Source: JAALKW01 sp033791145 | GTDB lineage: Bacteria; Pseudomonadota; Gammaproteobacteria; Legionellales; Legionellaceae | Reading direction: 5' to 3' | DNA: 16,989 nucleotides | Assembly (NCBI GenBank): GCA_033791145.1 | Contig: JASJHH010000181.1 | Span: forward strand, 1 to 16,989 | In this document: piece by piece, positions 1-7,724 of the stretch | Numbering within the stretch: the first letter of the stretch is position 1 | How the letters are laid out: each line of letters opens with the position of its first letter | Position numbers and translations under genes: made by a program | The notes under the pieces: generated by a model | Seen by the model: only the letters and a program-made list of their open reading frames with translations | Told to the model about the DNA's origin: nothing | The model's database searches: none

Positions 1-168
1 GGATTGACCATTTTCATCAAGAAGATTATCATTCTCATCTTCCTCTGCTCCTATATAGCCCATATGATCCAAGTGAATATGCGAGATTAATACAAAGTCA
101 ATAGTTTTGCAGGTATCCCCATACTTTTCTTTTATGACGCTGTCTATTTTACAAAAATCAACAACGGG
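1..168 (-). pseudogene. Fragment of a metallo-beta-lactamase-fold hydrolase, 5' end missing and running off the window
   Basis: The minus strand reads IDFVLISHIHLDHMGYIG at about 102-49, followed by an acidic, Asn-rich stretch to base 1. HIHLDH after a hydrophobic beta strand is the HxHxDH metal-binding signature of the metallo-beta-lactamase superfamily, in the usual order of hydrophobic strand, Ser/Thr-His, then Asp-His-x-Gly. The frame is open from the window edge up to a TGA at 225-223. It has no ATG, GTG or TTG upstream of the motif, so the 5' end is absent. The residues upstream to about 168 (VVDFCKIDSVIKEKYGD and so on) look protein-like, but a homology boundary cannot be set by eye. 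The stretch overlaps, in antisense, the first codons of the truncated glycosyltransferase that starts near 107. The substrate is unknown. The alternative is a chance antisense frame, which the six-residue metal motif in its proper setting argues against. Confidence 0.55.
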
Positions 169-1483
169 GCTCCCTGTTTTAGTTTTACTTTCAGCGTTAT
201 TTGTTATTCTTGATATAAAAAAATCAAAGTCGATTAGTGGGTTTGTATTAAGTAAGCGTTCACTCATAGCTTTGGTCTGTTTTGTTATACCACTTGCAAT
301 TGGTATTGTATGGGTTTGCTATACCGATCATATAAAGTCGTTTAATCCCTTGGGGCAGCGACTGACTTCGTCAGCTGTACATCCTTTTACTTTGGGGAAA
401 ATTAAGCAACGATTCTCATCTGATTTATATATACAAGTACTATGGAAAAAAATGTTTGTAAACAATCTTTCAGGAAAGTTGGGACTCTCTCTCTTCTTTA
501 TTGCTTTATTTTCAAAATCTAATGTGCGCCTAAAAGGAATAATTTTGTTTTCAGTTGCTCTAGGTATTTTGCCATTATTCTTATTTACTAATTTACATAT
601 TGTTCATGATTATTATCAAAGTGCGAATATCATTTTTCTTATTTTTGCTGTTGCTGTAGCGTTAGGTGGAATCATAATTCCAGCGATAGGCGCCATGACA
701 ATCATTCCCATGTTGGCTTTAATTTTGATTTCAAATTATGTGGCATTATTCAAAGTTTATATGCCAAGCATGACACTTTCTTTTACTAAAGAAAGTCGTG
801 ATTTGGCGATTGGCGATATTTTAAAGAGAGAGCTGCCGAAAGAGAGTCAATTTGTTGCGTTTGGGAATGATTGGAGTTCTAGCTTTGCTTATATTTCAGA
901 ACGAAAATCATTTACGGTTCCTCATTTTTTTAAAGAATATGATACAGCAATATCTCATCCAGAAAATTTTCTTGAAAAAAATCGTCTGGGTGCAGTTGTT
1001 GCTTGTTCTAATGAGAGGCCGTATAAGCCAGACCTTGCTGAGCTTATAAAGTGGTTGTCTCATAAGCAAGCTTGGAAACTTAGTGAAACACATGGTTGTT
1101 ATATTACGACACCTGAGAAAACAATAGGCGAAGATGAGCTAGACGATATTCAATGCCAGGGTCATTTCGATCGAGCAGAAATTGAAGCACGTAATGGTGT
1201 TAACATTATTTCATTTTCTGGTTGGATTAAGCCTTTTGATACTCAAAATATTTTTGTCACACTATCAAAAATTGGAAATAAGCCACTTTATTTTGAAGCA
1301 TTGAAAGTACCACGGCTTGATGCCAATGCTTATTTAAATATTTCGAATGAAATTGATTTAGGCTTTTCTCGAATAATTCCAAATAATTTAGCACCTGGGG
1401 AATATGACGTGGGCATTATTCAATCAAATGGAAAGCAAAAATCGGCTTGTCAATTTCATAAGAAAATAATCATACCTGGATAA
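107..1483 (+). pseudogene. Polytopic GT-C (ArnT/PMT-like) glycosyltransferase lacking its N-terminal catalytic part
   Basis: The open frame codes for 458 residues. From the N-terminus it shows hydrophobic segments at roughly residues 22-36, 50-72, 122-135 and 143-215, then an extracytoplasmic region from about 230 to the end. The segments LQKSTTGLPVLVLL and HIVHDYYQSANIIF resemble membrane transferases of the dolichyl-phosphate-mannosyltransferase/ArnT type, which add sugars from lipid-linked donors on the periplasmic side. Those enzymes need an acidic catalytic residue in the first periplasmic loop, and that part is absent. The frame opens after a TGA at 74-76. The first usable start is a TTG at 107 with no Shine-Dalgarno, so the gene is most likely 5'-truncated. 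The last 110 residues form a separate domain with Cys at about 350 and 448 and a GWIKP motif, similar to the tail of the protein at 4119-5795. The stop lies 12 bases from the convergent gene at 1496. Confidence 0.6.
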
Positions 1484-1495
1484 TACAGATGCAGG

Positions 1496-3964
1496 TTAGC
1501 GGCTTATACCTGGAATGTAGGTCACAGCGTGTTTAAATCCTTGGTTTGCTACAACCGTTGGTATGAGTCTTTCTATCGCATGTAATGTAGAGCCATCATA
1601 GAGTAGTGGCTCTTCAGGGTAGTCATCCCACGTCCAGTTTAATTCAAATAATGGTTTTAGTGCTTCTGGTCGCGCCCAAAACATCGTGCCAACTGGAAAG
1701 TTAAATCTGCCTTTTGGCAGGTTTGATAAATTTAATTGGGTCGCTAATTGCTCAGCAAATAATTGGTTTTTATCCCAGCCGATGAGGTGAGGATCATCAG
1801 GAAAAATTAAACCAAGCTTTGGTTGTTTTTCAAACCGGTCTAAAATTTGATCGAGTATAGGATATTTTTTACCGAGTAAATTTTCAAGTAAAAAATTCAT
1901 CCAAGCTTTACTGACATCATGATTATTAAGATCTAAGCTTCTTTTAGTATGAATATGTCCAATGACATCATAGGCTTGTAATTCCTGGTTAAATGCAGTC
2001 AAAAATGGACCGATATCTCTACCTCTATTAGGTACTACTTTTAATAGATATTGATTATTTTTAATTTCTTTTTTTAAGAGGTTAGAAATAATAGTTTCGT
2101 TTTCATCTGTTGTGCTGATATAAAAATCATATTTTGAAGCATTACATTGTAAACGGTTTAAAATCTCCGATAAAAGGTCGGGATAAAAAGCATGGATGTG
2201 TATAGCACAGCTTGGTTGTGTGTTTTTGTTTTGGATTGATGGTTGAGGTTGAATGACTTCATCTTGCCACGCGCCCTTTGGTTTTCCGTTGCGAATATAG
2301 TCCGTGAATGGCTCTACATTGCGTGCTTCGCAATGATGATGAAGTGCGTAGATATCTTGATTAAAACCAGGGGTTGGTTTTCGTGTAGGCTTTATTTTGC
2401 TATACCATGATCTAATATATGTACGGATAACCTCGGAGCGGTCTATACCTGGCATACAAAATTGGTCTAAAAAATCAGGTGATTTTTCAAGTGTGTGATA
2501 ATCAAGAGATTCTTGTTTTGTAATTGCGATTTGTTGCGTAGATAATTGAATTAACTTAGAAACATAAGCATCCATATTAAATGTATTCTGAGCAAGTGTT
2601 TTTAGTTTATTTGAAATTAAAGCGTAATAATGGGGCGATTCATACAATTCAATTATTTTTCTCGCTGAATCAACAACACTCATATGAGGGATAATACACG
2701 TTGCAGTGTCTTGATCTTGTTCTAGGAATTCAACGGCGCCACTTCCTTTGTTAAAACAAATCAGCGGTATGCCTCGTATCATCGTGTCAATGGCAACATT
2801 TGGCATAGGATCTAGGCGAGAAGAAAGATAAAAAAGATTGATTTTTTGATATAAATTTTCTAAATCATCGCATGCATCAAAAATGGAGAGGCATTTTTTC
2901 AGTTCAAATGCTTCAATTTGTTGCTGAAGATAGCATGAATAGTCCAAATCATTTTCAGGATCAAAGCCATCACCAACCCATACCATTTGTATGTTATAGT
3001 CTGGATTCAATCGCTTGATTTCAACAGCAGTGGCAATAAATAAATCAACGCCTTTACGATATTCTACTTTACCCGCCCCTAATATAATAAAGGGTTTCGA
3101 ATCTGAATTTTTCTTAGAAACGTGAGAAAATATTTGATCTGATCTTTTGTTATGACTCATCTGTTGAATAGGAATCTGTGATTTTCCTTGCGGTAATATA
3201 TGAGTTCTTTGAATAGCCTCTTTAATATTAATATTTGAATGGGCATCTTGGAGCATTTTTGTAGGAAATATGGTTATTCCTGCTGAGAAAAGTGCATTAG
3301 TTAATTTGTTTTTAGGGCGTATATACGTAGGAAATTCATGTATTAATAGGGTCGATGGAATAAAGTGCTTTGCGATAGAACTTAAAATGGGTTGAGATTC
3401 AATCGAGTTTAAAATAGAAAATTTAATTTTATATTTTTGTATCACTTGTTTGATTAAACAATCAAAATCATATGGAGTAAGCTGTTCTTTAGGATGAAAT
3501 TGAATTATTTCAAAACAATTAGATTTAAACGAATTATAAAGACAACCTCCGTTCAAAAGAATAATGATTAGATTAAACTGTTGATTGAGTGCTTTAGCGA
3601 TATTAATAGAAAGGATTGGTGCGCCTGATCTTGTCGCATCATGGCTTGTCAGTATAACTGTTTCTTTTTGATTGGAAAAAGGGGTTGCTCCTTCTGCGAT
3701 GCTAAAGAAAGGCTGTATTTTTTTTCCTTCAGATTTGCCGTGTAGCAGAAAGTGTTTATAAGGATTTATTTTTTTCGAAGTAATGTCTGGATATGTTTTT
3801 AGATAAAAATGCGCATCACATTCGCTAAACCGTAGTTTGACAATTATTTTTGAGAGTCCTAAATAGGCTGCTAATGGTATGCTTTTTAAAATAATTTTTT
3901 TTGTGATTTCCCGGCATACGGTTCTTGTTTTTTTTATGTGTTGCGTTTTGTTTTGTTGGTCCAT
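1496..3964 (-). CDS. Two-domain glycosyltransferase: GT4 module fused to an RgpF-like (rhamnan synthesis F) domain
   Basis: This is an 822-residue soluble protein. Residues 48-87 hold a YPDI...NPYKHFLLHGKSEGK element often seen in large polysaccharide transferases, and a related one lies at about 538-566. Residues about 100-470 are a family-4 (GT-B) transferase. The donor half has GAGKVEYRKGVDLF (296-309), WVGDGFD (329-335) and SRLDPMPNVAIDTMIRG (382-398), where the usual E-x7-E pair is D-x7-D. Residues about 585-822 are an RgpF-like domain, with VPNRGRDIGPFL (644-655), GHIHTKRS and FPVGTMFWARPEAL. RgpF proteins take part in making rhamnose-containing glucans in streptococci and in O-antigen assembly. 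A role in extending a rhamnose-containing chain is inferred, and fits the rml genes nearby. The ATG at 3964 has no clear Shine-Dalgarno, but no better start lies close by. It is transcribed alone, away from the gene at 4119. Confidence 0.85.
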   Translation of the reverse strand: MDQQNKTQHIKKTRTVCREITKKIILKSIPLAAYLGLSKIIVKLRFSECDAHFYLKTYPDITSKKINPYKHFLLHGKSEGKKIQPFFSIAEGATPFSNQKETVILTSHDATRSGAPILSINIAKALNQQFNLIIILLNGGCLYNSFKSNCFEIIQFHPKEQLTPYDFDCLIKQVIQKYKIKFSILNSIESQPILSSIAKHFIPSTLLIHEFPTYIRPKNKLTNALFSAGITIFPTKMLQDAHSNINIKEAIQRTHILPQGKSQIPIQQMSHNKRSDQIFSHVSKKNSDSKPFIILGAGKVEYRKGVDLFIATAVEIKRLNPDYNIQMVWVGDGFDPENDLDYSCYLQQQIEAFELKKCLSIFDACDDLENLYQKINLFYLSSRLDPMPNVAIDTMIRGIPLICFNKGSGAVEFLEQDQDTATCIIPHMSVVDSARKIIELYESPHYYALISNKLKTLAQNTFNMDAYVSKLIQLSTQQIAITKQESLDYHTLEKSPDFLDQFCMPGIDRSEVIRTYIRSWYSKIKPTRKPTPGFNQDIYALHHHCEARNVEPFTDYIRNGKPKGAWQDEVIQPQPSIQNKNTQPSCAIHIHAFYPDLLSEILNRLQCNASKYDFYISTTDENETIISNLLKKEIKNNQYLLKVVPNRGRDIGPFLTAFNQELQAYDVIGHIHTKRSLDLNNHDVSKAWMNFLLENLLGKKYPILDQILDRFEKQPKLGLIFPDDPHLIGWDKNQLFAEQLATQLNLSNLPKGRFNFPVGTMFWARPEALKPLFELNWTWDDYPEEPLLYDGSTLHAIERLIPTVVANQGFKHAVTYIPGISR

Positions 3965-4118
3965 AAATTATTATCAGTGCTTTTTTTTATAATCATCAGT
4001 CGAATGAAATCATACATATCAATGGATGCAAATACCAACTTTTTTGCCGGCAATCTTGTTGTTAATGCTTCATATGCTAAACTCAGCGACTCAAAATTTT
4101 ATATGGATGTACAGCTTT

Positions 4119-5795
4119 ATGCAGCGACTCGATAAGCAATCTATTGTAATTTTATCAGCTTTATTTGCTGCACTGATGATAGGGCTTTCTATTTGGGGTG
4201 CGCATCAATCCTATACTGTTGTTCCGTATTGGGATATGTGGGAGGCTGTTGATTTTTTTCTTAAAGCAGATAAAGGTGAGACGGCTGTATGGTGGAATCA
4301 GCATAATGAACATCGAATTGTATTAACAAGATTGCTGGTTTGGGCTGTTTTAAAATGGTTCGGTGGCAGCAGCATATTTTTAATTGGTTTAAATTATCTT
4401 TTTGCTGGATTAGCGAGTTTACTTTTTTGGCGAATACTACGTGCTACAACGCAAACAGAAAGACCTTCAACAGGTGAAGTTTGTTTTGGTTTTATGATTA
4501 CTGCGAGTTTGTTTCTTTGGTCACAATATGACAATTTGACAGTCCCATTTCAAAGTCAATTTTTTTTAGTCTCTTTATTGCCATTATTCGCATTGTATTT
4601 ACTTCATAAAGCAACGGGTATAACCCGTAGTTACTCCTACTTTTTTATCGCTTGTATTTTTGGGTTTGCTTCAATTCTCACGATGGCAAATGGGGTTTTT
4701 ATACTCCCTTTGATGGTACTTTATGCGATTACCACACGACAAAGTAAAGCACGGGTTTTCGGTTTAATCATTTTAACAGGATTTAGTTTAGCGCTATATC
4801 TTCATAACTATCACAGGCCTATAGGGCATGGGTCTATTCAAGAAGCGATAATACATAATCCTTTGCGTTTGTTTGTTTATGTACTGAGTTATCTTGGTAG
4901 CCCTTTTTATTTTCTGTTTAAAAGTAAATTAATAACTTGGTTATTAGGGTTCGTGTTTTTATGTTGCTCAATGATAGCTACTGTTCAGTTATTGCCAAAA
5001 CGCGCTAAGGCCTCATTGAAACTTGTTTTATTGTTTTTTATTTTTTATATCGAAATAACTGCTTTTTGTACGGGAGGTGGGCGCGTTTTGTTTGGTGTTA
5101 CTCAAGCCTTAACGAGTCGCTACACAACGCCTGCTTTAATGGCATGGGTTGCTTTATTGATACTGTATATACCTTCTATTCTTGCTACGATGCGTAATAG
5201 GTATAAAAAACAGCGTGCTCTTGTTTATTGTATTTTAATTTTTGTGACTGCAGTGCTTATGCTAAGACTACAATCAGAGGCGCTAATCGTTCCACCCGAG
5301 CTTTTTGATAGAGAAGTTGCTGCACTTGCCTTAGGGCTCGGTGTGAATGATTCCGAGCAAATTAAGCAGATTTATCCCGGTTCAGAACGAGCGCTTGCGC
5401 TCGCTAAAGAAGCGTCCATCAAAAATATCTCCGTTTTTGGTGTGTATCCTTTTCGCGAGATGAGGCAACTCGGTAACACTGTGCCCCAATCTGCTTTGCC
5501 AACCTGCCTGGCGGGTAACATAAAGCACGTAGCGCGTGTTGCTGACAAGCGTTTTGTATGGGTTAATGGTTGGCTAAGGCCATCAAAGGCTAAATCTCGC
5601 ATGATTCGTTTTCTAAACAATAAAAATCAAGTCGTCGGTTATGCTCTCATAGAAAAAAAGACAACAAAAAAACTGTATGAAGGTTACATATTGCGTGATC
5701 AACTAAATAAAGGCCTTCGTTTGCAAGGGGATGATTTTACTTGTCAAATGGATGTTGATGTAGCTATCCTGAACCTCGGAGAGGGAGTATTATGA
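4119..5795 (+). CDS. Polytopic GT-C-like membrane protein, putative surface-glycan glycosyltransferase
   Basis: This is a membrane protein of about 558 residues. The first membrane segment (SIVILSALFAALMIGLSIWG) is followed at once by VVPYWDMWEAVDFF and WWNQHNEHRIVLTRLL. An acidic loop directly after the first membrane span, then about ten hydrophobic segments, is the layout of GT-C enzymes using lipid-phosphate sugar donors. The specific sugar is unknown. The frame stays open to an ATG at 4026, which would add 31 residues including a second hydrophobic stretch. I prefer 4119 because the protein then starts MQRLDKQ directly before the first span. ATG 4107 is also possible, and none has a strong ribosome site. 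The C-terminal 96 residues form a soluble domain with Cys at about 463 and 542 and a GWLRP motif, matching the tail of the truncated protein ending at 1483. Its TGA overlaps the next gene's ATG (ATGA, 5792-5795), so the two are translationally coupled. Confidence 0.75.
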   Translation: MQRLDKQSIVILSALFAALMIGLSIWGAHQSYTVVPYWDMWEAVDFFLKADKGETAVWWNQHNEHRIVLTRLLVWAVLKWFGGSSIFLIGLNYLFAGLASLLFWRILRATTQTERPSTGEVCFGFMITASLFLWSQYDNLTVPFQSQFFLVSLLPLFALYLLHKATGITRSYSYFFIACIFGFASILTMANGVFILPLMVLYAITTRQSKARVFGLIILTGFSLALYLHNYHRPIGHGSIQEAIIHNPLRLFVYVLSYLGSPFYFLFKSKLITWLLGFVFLCCSMIATVQLLPKRAKASLKLVLLFFIFYIEITAFCTGGGRVLFGVTQALTSRYTTPALMAWVALLILYIPSILATMRNRYKKQRALVYCILIFVTAVLMLRLQSEALIVPPELFDREVAALALGLGVNDSEQIKQIYPGSERALALAKEASIKNISVFGVYPFREMRQLGNTVPQSALPTCLAGNIKHVARVADKRFVWVNGWLRPSKAKSRMIRFLNNKNQVVGYALIEKKTTKKLYEGYILRDQLNKGLRLQGDDFTCQMDVDVAILNLGEGVL

Positions 5796-6895
5796 ATATT
5801 ACAGTTACTAAGCCATTTATCCCACCTTATGCGGAGTACCAAAATTATTTAATAGGAATTTGGGAGCGCGAGTGGTTGACTAATGATGGCCCACTGGTGA
5901 ATGAGCTGGAATTAAAACTTAAAAATTATCTTAATCTTGAGCATCTGTTATTTTTAGGCAATGGCACCATCGCTCTACAAATAGCGATTCATGCTTTGAA
6001 ATTACAGGGCGAGGTGATTACCACGCCGTTTAGCTACGTAGCAACTACCTCAAGTATTGTCTGGGAGCACTGCAAACCTGTAATGGTTGATATATGTCCG
6101 CAATCATTAAATATAGATTCCTGCAAAATTGAGCAGGCCATAACAGAAAAGACCACGGCTATCCTAGCGACTCATGTTTTTGGAAATCCGTGCGATGTTG
6201 AAGGGATTGAGACGATTGCTGAGAAACATAATCTGCGAGTTATATATGATGCTGCTCATGCCTTTGGAACACTTTATAAAGGACAATCGTTGTTAACCTA
6301 TGGGGATATAGCAACTTGTAGCTTTCATGCGACTAAACTGTTCCATACAATAGAAGGTGGTGCGGTAGTGTGCCATGATGCTGATATTCTCAAGAGAATG
6401 GCTATGATGCGTAATTTTGGTCATTCATCACTAACCGAGTTTGATGGTGTTGGAATCAATGGGAAAAATTCAGAAATACATGCAGCGATGGGTTTGTGTA
6501 ATCTTAAATACATACAAGATATCCTTGATGTAAGAGCTCGAATTTGTGAACGCTACCGGCGAAATTTAGTTGGCCACCCTGTCAGCTTTCAGAAAATCAC
6601 ACCGGGCACTCAGTATAATCATGCTTATTTTCCTGTGATATTTGAGAGTGAAACGGTGCTTTTGAAGGTATTGAAAAAATTAAACCTTAATAACATTTAT
6701 CCTCGACGATACTTTTATCCTTCTCTTACAGAATTATCCTATATACAAGGGCAAAGTGCGCCTATAGCCGAGAAAATTTCGAGACGTATTTTATGCTTAC
6801 CTCTGTATCATACGCTTTCATATGAAGACGTGAATATAATATGTTGCTTTATAAAACAAGTTATTAGCTCTTTTAATGAAATTTTAAGAGTATAA
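5792..6895 (+). CDS. vioA: DegT/DnrJ/EryC1/StrS sugar aminotransferase, VioA-like (dTDP-4-keto-6-deoxyglucose 4-transaminase)
   Basis: This is a PLP-dependent nucleotide-sugar aminotransferase of 367 residues, a normal length. Visible landmarks are NGTIALQIAIHAL (57-69, phosphate-binding region), TTPFSYVATTSSI (77-89), HVFGNPCDVEGIE (128-140), YDAAHAFG with Asp153 for the pyridine nitrogen, and SFHATKLFHTIEGG (177-190) with the Schiff-base Lys182. The SFHATK...EGG form and the N-terminal PFIPP...W...WLTN pattern recall VioA of E. coli O7, which makes dTDP-4-amino-4,6-dideoxyglucose (viosamine). The active-site form differs from that of WecE and of the 3-aminotransferases QdtB/FdtB. The substrate would come from RmlA and RmlB, encoded at 10374-13196. 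A strong Shine-Dalgarno (GGAGAGGGAG, 5778-5787) precedes the ATG, which overlaps the upstream stop. The family is sure. The exact sugar is inference, and a PglE/PerA-like role is the main alternative. Confidence 0.88.
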   Translation: MNITVTKPFIPPYAEYQNYLIGIWEREWLTNDGPLVNELELKLKNYLNLEHLLFLGNGTIALQIAIHALKLQGEVITTPFSYVATTSSIVWEHCKPVMVDICPQSLNIDSCKIEQAITEKTTAILATHVFGNPCDVEGIETIAEKHNLRVIYDAAHAFGTLYKGQSLLTYGDIATCSFHATKLFHTIEGGAVVCHDADILKRMAMMRNFGHSSLTEFDGVGINGKNSEIHAAMGLCNLKYIQDILDVRARICERYRRNLVGHPVSFQKITPGTQYNHAYFPVIFESETVLLKVLKKLNLNNIYPRRYFYPSLTELSYIQGQSAPIAEKISRRILCLPLYHTLSYEDVNIICCFIKQVISSFNEILRV

Positions 6896-7052
6896 ATTAT
6901 CTTAATGTAGGTAGGAAATATGGAGTCGTAGAAAAATGGACAATCATTTTCATGTTATTAGATATATTTTAACTGTCTTGGCATTGCCTAGAAAAACGAG
7001 CGCTAATGCTTAAGCATTTAACGGGTAATTTAATATTTGGAAGATTAACTCG
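6896..7052. other. 157-base non-coding gap inside the plus-strand operon, with a 14-base perfect palindrome
   Basis: No gene is visible here, although the flanking plus-strand genes are otherwise coupled by overlaps. It contains the perfect palindrome AATGCTTAAGCATT (7005-7018) and the Shine-Dalgarno GGAAG (7039-7043) of the next gene. A TTGGCA at 6978-6983 with GCTAAT 18 bases further on is a poor promoter match. A 25-codon reading frame at 6936-7013 shows no support as a gene. Confidence 0.5.
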
Positions 7053-7724
7053 ATGAATATGGTATATGGCCTTATAGGGGCTGGTGGCTATGGCAGGGAA
7101 ACTATTTTCATCATGCGTCAGATGCTGCAAGATAAAATAACAGCGGGAATTGCCAAGATTTTTTTTGTGGTTGAGGGGGAATGTTCAGCAGTTGAAATAA
7201 ATGGCTATCCTGTTATTTCTCTTGAGGCATTTTGTAATATAAAAAATCCCAAGCACTTTAATATTGCCATAGGCGACTCTGCGGTCAGAAAACGAATAGC
7301 AGATATTTGTTTTGCCGCGGGAGCTGTTCCATTTTCAATCATGGCTAATAATCTCTGCTTAATGGAGCCGATTGATTTAGGTGAAGGGACAATATTATCG
7401 CCATTCGTAACGATTACAGCTAATGTTAGAATCGGCTGTTTTTTTCATGCGAATATCTATTCGTATGTTGCGCATGATTGTATAGTTGGAGATTTTGTGA
7501 CTTTTGGTCCGTCAGTAAATTGTAATGGTCGTGTATTAATCGAGGATCATGCTTACATCGGCAGTGGTGCCTGTATAAAAGAAGGAAAACAGGGAAGCCC
7601 ATTGATCATTGGTCGAGGAGCAGTTGTCGGTATGGGAGCTGTTGTCACTAAAAATGTCCCGCCTGGAACGACTGTTGTAGGTAATCCTGCACGACCATTA
7701 ATAAAATCTGGCTTGGGAAAATGA
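7053..7724 (+). CDS. NeuD/PglD-type left-handed beta-helix acyltransferase (sugar N- or O-acetyltransferase)
   Basis: This is a 223-residue protein with the two-part layout of the PglD/NeuD family. The N-terminal alpha/beta part has GAGGYGRE (9-16), which binds the nucleotide sugar. From about residue 105 there are hexapeptide repeats of a left-handed beta-helix. SYVAHDCIVGDFVTFG (137-152) carries His141, the position of the general base in PglD, and the end VPPGTTVVGNPARPL is typical. Family members acetylate the amino group of 4-amino-4,6-dideoxysugars (PglD, VioB-like) or O-acetylate sialic acid (NeuD). Next to a VioA-like aminotransferase, N-acetylation of dTDP-4-amino-4,6-dideoxyglucose is the most likely job (inference). 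An acyl group other than acetyl cannot be excluded. The start ATG is supported by GGAAG nine bases upstream; ATG 7059 is a second option. The stop overlaps the next start. Confidence 0.85.
   Translation: MNMVYGLIGAGGYGRETIFIMRQMLQDKITAGIAKIFFVVEGECSAVEINGYPVISLEAFCNIKNPKHFNIAIGDSAVRKRIADICFAAGAVPFSIMANNLCLMEPIDLGEGTILSPFVTITANVRIGCFFHANIYSYVAHDCIVGDFVTFGPSVNCNGRVLIEDHAYIGSGACIKEGKQGSPLIIGRGAVVGMGAVVTKNVPPGTTVVGNPARPLIKSGLGK

Noticed and set aside
3..104. Plus-strand reading upstream of 107 in a different frame, which could suggest the glycosyltransferase is only frameshifted.
   Set aside because: The reading (LPLLLYSPYDPSEYARLIQ) is the antisense of the HxHxDH segment and shows no membrane-transferase features. 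The minus-strand motif explains this stretch better.
3988..3993. Perfect TATAAT in the divergent intergenic region, a possible promoter for the plus-strand run.
   Set aside because: No acceptable -35 box lies 16-18 bases upstream, and a single hexamer in such AT-rich DNA is expected by chance.
3938..4135. 65-codon plus-strand reading frame between the divergent genes.
   Set aside because: It overlaps both the RgpF-like gene and the start of the GT-C gene, has no ribosome site and no recognisable feature.
4614..4628. Inverted repeat ACGGGT-ATA-ACCCGT.
   Set aside because: It is inside the coding sequence of a membrane protein, has a three-base loop and no T-run, and is probably chance.
5388..5403. 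GC-rich near-palindrome CGAGCGC-TT-GCGCTCG.
   Set aside because: It encodes ERALALA within a normal gene, and the two-base loop cannot form a good hairpin.
6936..7013. 25-codon reading frame in the intergenic gap.
   Set aside because: No Shine-Dalgarno, no recognisable pattern, and such length is expected at random.
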